From positions 1-6,373 of the forward strand of contig JAHZHM010000184.1 in assembly GCA_019420265.1 (NCBI GenBank): a stretch of 6,373 bases of DNA. The letters are read 5' to 3'. The position numbers were made by a program, and so were the translations under genes. The DNA is from Clostridiales bacterium (GTDB lineage Bacteria > Bacillota > Clostridia > Christensenellales > Christensenellaceae). This document shows, piece by piece, positions 1-4,488 of this stretch. The notes under the pieces were generated by a model. It did not search any database and was not told the origin of the DNA. It saw only the letters and a list, made by a program, of their open reading frames with translations. Every line of letters begins with the position of its first letter. The first letter of the stretch is position 1.

Positions 1-284
1 GCGCGGGCGGGGGCTATCGCCTTGCCCGGCCGGCCGAGCAAATCTCGGTGGGCGCCGTTCCGCTCGCGCAGGAAGGGGATCTCAACCTGGTGGAATGCTC
101 GGCGCTGATGGGCGAAGGGCAGCCCTGCGCCGCAGAGGAAACCTGCGTCACCAAGTATGTCTGGCAGCGCATCACCAAAAGCATCAATCAGACGGTCGAC
201 GAGATTTTCCTCGCCGAGCTTTTAAAAGAAGGAAACTGCGCGCAGAGCGCCAAGCGCTTTTGCGAGAGCGGAAAAGGAGAATAG
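1..284 (+). CDS. Rrf2-family (IscR-like) transcriptional regulator, C-terminal part
   Basis: The gene enters from the left edge. The first complete codon is at position 3, and 93 residues are visible before the TAG at 282-284. The segment GGGYRLARP followed by I-x-V is the wing and linker that ends the winged-helix DNA-binding domain of Rrf2 proteins. A dimerisation helix follows (around KYVWQRITKSINQTVDEIF), then a short tail. Three cysteines, at visible residues 32, 42 and 48, precede the CVTKYVW segment. They occupy the place of the Fe-S ligands of IscR, but the spacing is C-x9-C-x5-C instead of the C-x5-C-x5-C of E. coli IscR. Two more cysteines lie in the tail (visible residues 79 and 87). 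The gene ends 2 nt before nifS, so it is almost certainly the operon's own regulator, controlling nifS-nifU according to Fe-S status. A CymR-like role in cysteine metabolism is the main alternative. The helix-turn-helix, start and promoter lie outside the window. Confidence 0.93.
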   Translation, partial: AGGGYRLARPAEQISVGAVPLAQEGDLNLVECSALMGEGQPCAAEETCVTKYVWQRITKSINQTVDEIFLAELLKEGNCAQSAKRFCESGKGE

Positions 285-286
285 CT

Positions 287-1471
287 ATGCAGGAAGTCAT
301 CTATTTAGATAATGCCGCGACGACGGCAACCCGCCCGGAAGTGGTGGAGGCGATGCTCCCGTATTTCACGCAGCACTATGGCAACCCCTCGACCATCTAT
401 AGCCTGGGGCAGGAGAGCCATACGGCGGTGGACCACGCCCGGGAAGTGATCGCAAATTCCCTCGGGGCAAAGCCGGAGGAAATCTATTTCACGGCCGGCG
501 GCAGCGAATCGGATAACTGGGCCATCAAGGCCGCCGCAGAGGCATATGCCAAAAAAGGGCGGCATATCATCACGAGCAAAATCGAGCATCACGCCGTGCT
601 GCACACCTGCCAGTATCTGGAGCAGCAGGGCTTCGAGGTAACGTATCTTGATGTAGATGAATACGGGAAAATTTCGCTGGACGAGCTCAAAGCCGCCATC
701 CGGCCGGATACCATCCTCATCAGCATCATGTTTGCCAACAACGAGATCGGCACCATCGAACCCGTGGCCGAAATCGGCAAAATCGCCCGGGAGGCGGGCG
801 TGCTCTTCCATACGGATGCCGTCCAGGCCTATGGCCAGGTTCCCATCGATGTGGACGCGCTGTGCATCGATATGCTTTCGGCCAGCGGCCATAAGCTGAA
901 TGGCCCCAAGGGCATCGGCTTTTTGTATATCAGAAAGGGCCTAAGGCTGCGCTCCTTTATCCATGGCGGCGCGCAGGAGCGCAAGCGCCGGGCGGGCACG
1001 GAAAACGTCCCGGGCATCGTGGGTCTGGGCAAAGCGGCGGAAATCGCAGTGCAGACCATGCCGGAGCGCACGGCAAAAGAGCGTGAACTTCGGGATTACC
1101 TCATCCAGCAGATGCTGGCCAAAGTCCCCTATAGCCGGCTGAACGGGCACCCGAGCGATCGCCTGCCGGGCAACACCAACTTCTGCTTCCGGTTTGTGGA
1201 GGGCGAGAGCCTGCTCATGATGCTGGATATGGCGGGCATCTGCGGTTCTTCCGGCTCGGCCTGCACGTCCGGCTCGCTGGATCCTTCGCATGTCCTGCTG
1301 GCCATCGGCCTGCCGCATGAAATTGCCCATGGCTCCCTGCGGCTGACGCTGAACGAGAGCAATACCAAAGAGCAGATGGATTACGTCGTGGAAAACACCG
1401 CGCGCATCATAGAGCAGCTTCGGGCCATGTCGCCCCTCTATGAGGATTTTGTCAAAAAGAACGCAAAATAG
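287..1471 (+). CDS. nifS: Cysteine desulfurase, NifS/IscS type
   Basis: This 394-residue, PLP-dependent cytoplasmic enzyme takes sulfur from L-cysteine as an enzyme persulfide, releasing alanine, and passes it to a scaffold protein. It is a group I class V aminotransferase of the usual family length. Visible landmarks are the N-terminal YLDNAATT, His101 in IEHHAV (stacks on PLP), Asp177 and Gln180 in DAVQA, Lys203 in SASGHK (Schiff base), the RAGTEN segment near 235-240, and the catalytic Cys326 in the mobile loop SSGSACTSG, which is typical of group I enzymes. An open frame extends upstream to 95, but that part overlaps the Rrf2 gene in another frame. ATG 287 starts the conserved N-terminus and has AAAAGGAGA at 272-280 in front of it. 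nifU follows 12 nt downstream, so NifU is the expected sulfur acceptor. Transcription probably comes from the promoter of the Rrf2 gene, outside the window. No key residue is missing. Confidence 0.98.
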   Translation: MQEVIYLDNAATTATRPEVVEAMLPYFTQHYGNPSTIYSLGQESHTAVDHAREVIANSLGAKPEEIYFTAGGSESDNWAIKAAAEAYAKKGRHIITSKIEHHAVLHTCQYLEQQGFEVTYLDVDEYGKISLDELKAAIRPDTILISIMFANNEIGTIEPVAEIGKIAREAGVLFHTDAVQAYGQVPIDVDALCIDMLSASGHKLNGPKGIGFLYIRKGLRLRSFIHGGAQERKRRAGTENVPGIVGLGKAAEIAVQTMPERTAKERELRDYLIQQMLAKVPYSRLNGHPSDRLPGNTNFCFRFVEGESLLMMLDMAGICGSSGSACTSGSLDPSHVLLAIGLPHEIAHGSLRLTLNESNTKEQMDYVVENTARIIEQLRAMSPLYEDFVKKNAK

Positions 1472-1483
1472 GAGGAAAGGCAA

Positions 1484-1933
1484 ATGTCTGCATATAGTGA
1501 AAAAGTGATGGACCATTTCCAGCATCCGCGGAATATGGGCGAGATTGAAAACGCCAGCGGCGTGGGCACGGTGGGCAACGCCAAGTGCGGCGATATCATG
1601 CGCATCTTTCTGGATATCGATGAGCAGGGCATCATCCGGGATGTCAAGTTCAAAACCTTCGGCTGCGGCGCCGCCGTGGCCACCAGCAGCATGGCCACAG
1701 AGCTGGTCAAGGGCAAGAGCATACAGGATGCGCTGAAGATTACCAATGCCGCCGTCATGGAGGCGCTGGATGGCCTGCCGCCCGTCAAGGTGCACTGTTC
1801 GCTGCTGGCGGAGGAAGCCATTCATGCCGCCCTTTGGGACTACGCCGAGAAAAAAGGCATCAAAATCGAGGGTCTGGAAAAGCCCAAGAGCGATATCCAC
1901 GAGGGCGAAGAAGAGGAGCAGGAGGAATACTAA
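1484..1933 (+). CDS. nifU: Iron-sulfur cluster assembly scaffold, NifU N-terminal/IscU type
   Basis: This 149-residue cytoplasmic scaffold is where sulfur from NifS and iron are built into a [2Fe-2S] cluster that is then handed to apo-proteins. All ligands are present: Cys35 in NAKCGD with Asp37, Cys61 in FGCGAA, and His104-Cys105 in VHCSLL. The N-terminal YSEKVMDHFQHPRNMG is the family signature. The LPPVK motif at residues 98-102, which the HscA chaperone recognises in proteobacterial IscU, is intact, although no hscA or hscB is visible here. The protein is a stand-alone scaffold domain: it lacks the central ferredoxin and C-terminal Nfu domains of the long NifU of nitrogen fixers. It is longer than E. 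coli IscU because of an acidic tail rich in Glu (about residues 139-149). AGGAGG at 1470-1475 overlaps the nifS stop and lies 8 nt before the ATG. The operon ends here, with a terminator 13 nt downstream of the stop. Confidence 0.97.
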   Translation: MSAYSEKVMDHFQHPRNMGEIENASGVGTVGNAKCGDIMRIFLDIDEQGIIRDVKFKTFGCGAAVATSSMATELVKGKSIQDALKITNAAVMEALDGLPPVKVHCSLLAEEAIHAALWDYAEKKGIKIEGLEKPKSDIHEGEEEEQEEY

Positions 1934-1946
1934 GCGCCTGCAAACC

Positions 1947-1981
1947 AAAAGAGGGCAGCGCCGGGCGCGGGCCCTCTTTTT
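1947..1981 (+). terminator. Intrinsic terminator of the Rrf2-nifS-nifU operon
   Basis: A perfect 10-bp stem pairs AAAAGAGGGC (1947-1956) with GCCCTCTTTT (1971-1980). The 14-nt loop can extend the stem with GCGC (1958-1961) against GCGC (1965-1968). The T-tract is 1977-1981. The A4 on the left arm means the hairpin could also stop transcription from the right, but no minus-strand gene is seen that would use it. Confidence 0.9.
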
Positions 1982-2059
1982 GCGCCCCTTGCGGGGGCAG
2001 AGCATAGCGTAACCCCGAGGCAAGCCCTACCATTTTTGGAAGGAAAATGCAAGGGGCGC
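1982..2059. repeat. 11-bp perfect inverted repeat with 56-nt spacer
   Basis: GCGCCCCTTGC (1982-1992) is the exact reverse complement of GCAAGGGGCGC (2049-2059). The spacer contains possible smaller stems: GGGG (1993-1996) with CCCC (2013-2016), and CATTTT (2031-2036) with AAAATG (2044-2049). The repeat begins directly after the T-tract of the upstream terminator. No ORF with convincing coding character lies inside it. It could be a structured RNA in read-through transcripts, part of a dispersed intergenic repeat, or chance in GC-rich DNA. The arms are read directly from the sequence; the function is unknown. Confidence 0.6.
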
Positions 2060-2076
2060 GGGGGCATGCCTTTTTT
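2019..2076 (+). terminator. Possible second terminator-like stem with T6 tract
   Basis: GGCAAGCCC (2019-2027) pairs with GGGCATGCC (2062-2070), giving eight pairs and one A-A mismatch. TTTTTT (2071-2076) follows immediately. The loop is long (34 nt) but contains its own 6-bp hairpin, CATTTT with AAAATG. The left arm lies inside the 1982-2059 inverted repeat and the right arm outside it, so the two foldings exclude each other or form a pseudoknot. It may be a back-up terminator for the iron-sulfur operon that insulates the mazG promoter. Confidence 0.4.
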
Positions 2077-2102
2077 GCGCTCTTGTGAGGGCAGGCCGGG
2101 GC
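2068..2102. repeat. Diverged intergenic repeat, copy 1
   Basis: GCC plus a T-tract, then GC, GCTCTTGTG (2079-2087) and GGCCGGGGC (2094-2102) match, in the same order, GCC plus a T-tract, GC, GCTTTTGTG (4081-4089) and GGCCGGGGC (4095-4103) downstream of hup. The segment between the last two blocks differs. A shorter relative (GCTTGT, then GGCCGGGG) occurs at 3695-3713. Copy 1 spans the -35 element and part of the spacer of the mazG promoter. Confidence 0.4.
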
Positions 2103-2112
2103 GTAGTATAAT
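2083..2112 (+). promoter_or_regulatory. Sigma-A-type promoter for mazG
   Basis: TTGTGA (2083-2088) and a perfect TATAAT (2107-2112) are separated by 18 nt. Transcription would start near 2119 and leave a leader of about 117 nt before the mazG start. The sequence after the -10 is purine- and AT-rich, unlike its GC-rich surroundings. The -35 matches the consensus at four of six positions. Confidence 0.65.
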
Positions 2113-2118
2113 AAAGAA

Positions 2119-2235
2119 GAGAAGATAACGCAAAAACCGCCGCGGCAGGAGAACGGGAGCTGCGCAAGTTCGCAAAGAATGTGCCAACGCGTCGCGCGGC
2201 CGGGCAAAGCTCGCCCGGATGGAATAGGAGAGAGC
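2119..2235 (+). promoter_or_regulatory. mazG 5' leader with stem-loop before the RBS
   Basis: The predicted untranslated leader contains a 6-bp hairpin, CCGGGC (2200-2205) with GCCCGG (2213-2218) and loop AAAGCTC. It ends 7 nt before the AGGAGAG ribosome binding site (2226-2232). A weaker 4-bp hairpin, TGCG (2161-2164) with CGCA (2171-2174), lies upstream. I do not recognise a known riboswitch or T-box here. The hairpin could tune translation initiation, but that is inference. Confidence 0.35.
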
Positions 2236-3648
2236 ATGAAAATCATCGGAATTGGAATTGGAGCCAAGCAGAGCCTTTCGCTTGGCGCGTGGGAGCAGAT
2301 CCAAAGCGCAGAGCAGCTCGTCTTGCAGACGGGGAGCATCCCGCTGGCCGACTGGCTGCGGGAGCAGGGCGTCCGCTTTGAGACGCTGGACGCTTTCTAC
2401 GAGCAGGCCGAGGATTTCGAGGAACTGCTGGCGTTGGCGCTGGCGCATCTGCGCCAAATGCCCGGCGCAACCCTCTGCCTGATGGGAGAGCTTTCCCAGC
2501 ATAAGCTGGCCGCGGCGCTGGCGGCCGAGGGGCTGGCCGGGGAAATTCTGCCGGGCACGGGCTTTGGGCAGGCGGCGCTGGATCTCTGCGCGGGCGCGGT
2601 CTGCCCGGCAGGAGCGTTTTTGTGCCCGGCCAGCGAGTTCGAGCAGAGCGGCTTTACCGGCGGCAGCAGCCTGGTGCTGATCGAGCTGGATAGCCCCTAT
2701 CTGGCAGCGGAGCTCTTCTCGGCATTGGCCCGGTTCTATCCGGCAGACGCCCCCTGCCATCTGGTGCATCTGGGGCGGCGGGTGGATCTGCCGCTTTCAG
2801 ATTTTCCCTCCTTCCCGCATTTCGACTACAGCACAACCCTGGTGCTGGATAAGCCGGCCTTCGAGCAAAAAGCCTGCTACGATTTCGCGGATCTGCTGGC
2901 CGTCATCGCCCGATTGCGGGGAGAAAACGGCTGCCCCTGGGATCGGGAACAGACGCATGAGAGCCTGCGCACCTGCCTCATCGAGGAGTGCTATGAAGTG
3001 CTGGAAGCCATCGATGCCCAGGATGAATTTGCCCTGGCCGATGAGCTGGGGGATATGCTGCTGCAAGTCGTCATGCACGCGGCCATCGCCAGCGAGCATG
3101 GCCAGTTCGATGCCCTGGATGTGGCAGACGGCATCTGCCGCAAGATGATCCGGCGCCACCCCCATATTTTCGGGGATGCCGTGGTCAAAGATTCGGGGGA
3201 AGTCATGCAAAATTGGGAGGCCATCAAGCGCCGGGAGAAAGCGCAAAAATCCCTGGCCCAAAGCCTGGCAGATATCCCCTCCGGGATGCCCGCCCTTATC
3301 CGGGCCCAGAAGATCCAGAAAAAAGCCGCGCAAATCGGCTTCGATTGGGAAAACTACGAGGGCGCGCTGGAAAAAGTGCGCGAGGAGCTGACCGAGCTCT
3401 GCGCCGCCCTGGCCGGCGACGGGAGCACAGAGGAAGAGGCAGGGGATCTGCTCTTTTCCGCCGTCAATCTGCTGCGCAAGCTGGGCGTCGATGCAGAGCC
3501 CGCATTGCTGGCCGCCTGCGGCAAATTCGCGGATCGCATGGCGAAAATGGAAAGTTTTGCCAGCCAGCAGGGCCAGGAATTGGCAAAAATGCCGCTGGAA
3601 GAGCAGGATGCGCTTTGGAATCGGGCCAAAATGTGTAAAAAAAGCTGA
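2236..3648 (+). CDS. mazG: Nucleoside triphosphate pyrophosphohydrolase MazG with N-terminal methylase-like domain (YabN type)
   Basis: This 470-residue protein has the layout of B. subtilis YabN. Residues 1 to about 205 resemble the tetrapyrrole (SAM-dependent) methylase fold, and residues about 215-470 carry two MazG repeats. MazG hydrolyses NTPs to NMPs and pyrophosphate, thereby removing abnormal nucleotides. The first repeat has CPWDREQTHESL (233-244), then E250-E251-x-x-E254 and E270-x-x-D273, the magnesium-binding EExxE/ExxD pattern. The second has KAAQIGFDW (363-371), E383-E384-x-x-E387 and E401-x-x-D404. Both catalytic sets are intact. The N-terminal domain begins with IGIGIG, but MGELS (83-87) stands where methylases of this family have the SAM-binding PGxP loop, so methyl transfer looks doubtful. 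The frame is open from an ATG at 2179, but that codon has no Shine-Dalgarno sequence. ATG 2236 has AGGAGAG 4-10 nt upstream and begins the conserved domain. The gene has its own promoter, and no terminator separates it from hup. Confidence 0.95.
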   Translation: MKIIGIGIGAKQSLSLGAWEQIQSAEQLVLQTGSIPLADWLREQGVRFETLDAFYEQAEDFEELLALALAHLRQMPGATLCLMGELSQHKLAAALAAEGLAGEILPGTGFGQAALDLCAGAVCPAGAFLCPASEFEQSGFTGGSSLVLIELDSPYLAAELFSALARFYPADAPCHLVHLGRRVDLPLSDFPSFPHFDYSTTLVLDKPAFEQKACYDFADLLAVIARLRGENGCPWDREQTHESLRTCLIEECYEVLEAIDAQDEFALADELGDMLLQVVMHAAIASEHGQFDALDVADGICRKMIRRHPHIFGDAVVKDSGEVMQNWEAIKRREKAQKSLAQSLADIPSGMPALIRAQKIQKKAAQIGFDWENYEGALEKVREELTELCAALAGDGSTEEEAGDLLFSAVNLLRKLGVDAEPALLAACGKFADRMAKMESFASQQGQELAKMPLEEQDALWNRAKMCKKS

Positions 3649-3655
3649 AAAAGGC

Positions 3656-3684
3656 TTGTATTGGCGCAAAAAGCCGTGTATAAT
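3656..3684 (+). promoter_or_regulatory. Sigma-A-type promoter for hup
   Basis: TTGTAT (3656-3661) and a perfect TATAAT (3679-3684) are separated by the optimal 17 nt. The -35 begins 8 nt after the mazG stop codon. The start would be near 3691, giving a leader of about 70 nt. In that leader TGACG (3691-3695) can pair with CGTCA (3732-3736), and CCCC (3701-3704) with GGGG (3710-3713). Confidence 0.7.
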
Positions 3685-3694
3685 TTCACATGAC

Positions 3695-3715
3695 GCTTGT
3701 CCCCAGGCCGGGGGC
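3695..3715. repeat. Partial third copy of the intergenic repeat
   Basis: CCCCAGGCCGGGG (3701-3713) differs by one base from CCCCCGGCCGGGG (4090-4102). Both are preceded by a GCTT...GT segment. Each can form a CCCC/GGGG hairpin with a 5-nt loop. This copy lies in the hup leader, just after the predicted transcription start. Confidence 0.35.
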
Positions 3716-3743
3716 GGCGCAGAAAAGAACTCGTCAATTTAAA

Positions 3744-3750
3744 AAGGAGG
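3744..3750 (+). promoter_or_regulatory. Strong RBS that fixes the TTG start of hup
   Basis: AAGGAGG lies 9 nt before TTG 3760. No ATG occurs in frame between it and the conserved HU sequence, so this site decides the non-ATG start. Confidence 0.85.
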
Positions 3751-3759
3751 AGAACTACG

Positions 3760-4032
3760 TTGAATAAAACAGAATTGATTGCAGCAATCGCAGCAAAGGC
3801 AGATCTTTCCAAGAAAGATGCAGAAAAGGCTCTGGTCGCTATGACCGAAACCATCGTCGAGGAGATCGGCAAGGGTGAGAAAGTTCAGATCGTCGGCTTC
3901 GGCACTTTCGAATCCAGAGAGCGCGCTGCCAGAAAGGGCATCAACCCGCTGACCAAAGCGCCCATCGAGATCGCTGCATGCACGGTTCCCGCTTTCAAAG
4001 CAGGAAAAGCTTTCAAAGACGCTGTAAAATAA
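3760..4032 (+). CDS. hup: Nucleoid-associated DNA-binding protein HU
   Basis: This 90-residue protein has the normal length of bacterial HU, a dimeric protein that bends and compacts DNA and assists replication, repair and recombination. The start N-K-T-E-L-I-x-A-I-A, the core [16 protein letters not shown] (45-60), the intercalating Pro63 in INP, and the C-terminal [15 protein letters not shown] are all family hallmarks. The usual TG after the proline is TK here (65-66), and Cys74 is unusual for HU. It starts with TTG; the frame is open upstream to an ATG at 3697, but that lies inside the leader before the strong RBS. It has its own promoter and terminator, so it can be expressed as a single-gene transcript. 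Codon use differs from its neighbours: 15 of 17 Ala codons are GCA or GCT, and two of three Arg codons are AGA, while flanking genes favour GCC/GCG and CGC/CGG. That suggests selection for high expression. Confidence 0.97.
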   Translation: MNKTELIAAIAAKADLSKKDAEKALVAMTETIVEEIGKGEKVQIVGFGTFESRERAARKGINPLTKAPIEIAACTVPAFKAGKAFKDAVK

Positions 4033-4047
4033 CAACTAGTTTTGTGC

Positions 4048-4075
4048 AAAGGCTCGCTATCCGGCGAGCCTTTTT
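4048..4075 (+). terminator. Intrinsic terminator of hup
   Basis: A perfect 10-bp stem pairs AAAGGCTCGC (4048-4057) with GCGAGCCTTT (4064-4073), with loop TATCCG. The T5 tract is 4071-4075. It begins 15 nt after the hup stop. Confidence 0.92.
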
Positions 4076-4103
4076 GCTGCGCTTTTGTGCCCCCGGCCGG
4101 GGC
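4068..4103. repeat. Diverged intergenic repeat, copy 2
   Basis: This segment begins in the right arm and T-tract of the hup terminator. It continues with GCTTTTGTG (4081-4089) and a short GC hairpin, TGCCCC (4088-4093) with GGGGCA (4099-4104). It matches copy 1 at 2068-2102 block by block, with an extra TGC (4078-4080) inserted. The remaining stretch to the next promoter (4104-4149) shows no gene or clear motif. Confidence 0.4.
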
Positions 4104-4149
4104 AAATATGAACAGGCTGTAAAAGTATGCCGCAAAATTCGCCATGGAT

Positions 4150-4178
4150 TTGCCAGATGGGCGCGTTTTGTTTATAAT
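4150..4178 (+). promoter_or_regulatory. Strong sigma-A-type promoter for rqcP-ispDF
   Basis: TTGCCA (4150-4155, five of six consensus bases) and a perfect TATAAT (4173-4178) are 17 nt apart. This is the best promoter in the window. The start would be near 4185, giving a leader of about 60 nt. Confidence 0.75.
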
Positions 4179-4183
4179 CATGT

Positions 4184-4221
4184 TGGAAGCTGCCCCTCGC
4201 AAATGGAAGCTGCGGCGGGCA
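4184..4221 (+). promoter_or_regulatory. rqcP leader with direct repeat and hairpin
   Basis: TGGAAGCTGC occurs at 4184-4193 and again at 4204-4213, exactly 20 nt apart. In addition, 4191-4200 can pair with 4212-4221, with nine of ten positions paired including one G-T wobble and one C-C mismatch. The second repeat copy lies mostly in the 11-nt loop. The structure ends 9 nt before the AAAGGA ribosome binding site. It may modulate translation of rqcP; this is inference. Confidence 0.4.
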
Positions 4222-4230
4222 AAAGCAAAT

Positions 4231-4236
4231 AAAGGA
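4231..4236 (+). promoter_or_regulatory. RBS that fixes the TTG start of rqcP
   Basis: AAAGGA lies 9 nt before TTG 4246, and there is no ATG between it and the conserved RVDKFLKVSR sequence. The in-frame ATG at 4144 lies upstream of the promoter's -35, so it would not be on the mRNA. Confidence 0.75.
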
Positions 4237-4245
4237 TGGACTGTT

Positions 4246-4488
4246 TTGAGAGTAGATAAATTTCTAAAAGTCTCCCGGATCATCAAGCGGCGGACGGTTG
4301 CGGCCTCGGCGGCGGATGGCGGGCGCATTAGCGTGAACGGAAAAGAAGTCAAGCCCGGGTATCGCCTGAAGGTGGGCGATGAGATCACCATCGGCTTTGG
4401 CGCCCGGCCGCTCAAAGTGCGCGTCAAAGAGCTCGTGGAATCCACCAAAAAGGAAGACGCCGAGCGCATGTATGAGGTGATCGAATGA
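4246..4488 (+). CDS. rqcP: S4-domain RNA-binding protein RqcP (YabO/Hsp15-like)
   Basis: This 80-residue protein is almost entirely one S4 RNA-binding domain. The segments RVDKFLKVSRIIKRR (2-16), GRISVNGKEVK (26-36) and LKVGDEI (41-47) form the alpha-L fold that binds structured rRNA, and the C-terminal TKKEDAERMYEVI matches the tail of B. subtilis YabO. In that organism RqcP works with RqcH on obstructed 50S subunits to add alanine tails to stalled nascent chains. The position near mazG and hup is the usual Firmicutes neighbourhood, although yabP and yabQ, which often follow, are absent here. The start is TTG 4246. The gene ends by overlapping ispDF by 4 nt (ATGA), so translation of the two is probably coupled. 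A more general Hsp15-like heat-shock role is the alternative. Confidence 0.9.
   Translation: MRVDKFLKVSRIIKRRTVAASAADGGRISVNGKEVKPGYRLKVGDEITIGFGARPLKVRVKELVESTKKEDAERMYEVIE

Noticed and set aside
95..286. Upstream extension of nifS to an ATG at 95
   Set aside because: The 64 added residues overlap the Rrf2 gene in another frame and resemble no cysteine desulfurase. ATG 287 has a good RBS and the conserved N-terminus.
941..2023. Long minus-strand open frame of 360 codons
   Set aside because: It lies opposite nifS and nifU, its translation is low-complexity and unlike any family I recognise, and it has no RBS context. It is a mirror frame of GC-rich coding DNA.
2179..2235. Earlier start for mazG at ATG 2179
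   Set aside because: There is no Shine-Dalgarno sequence before it and the extra 19 residues are not methylase-like; ATG 2236 has AGGAGAG.
2119..2235. Known riboswitch or T-box in the mazG leader
   Set aside because: No T-box sequence, recognisable aptamer core or terminator/antiterminator pair is seen in the leader itself.
1930..2769. Minus-strand open frame running through the nifU-mazG gap
   Set aside because: It crosses a terminator, a promoter and the 5' half of mazG, with no recognisable product.
4144..4245. Earlier start for the S4 protein at ATG 4144
   Set aside because: The codon lies upstream of the -35 of the predicted promoter and the extra residues are not part of the S4 fold.
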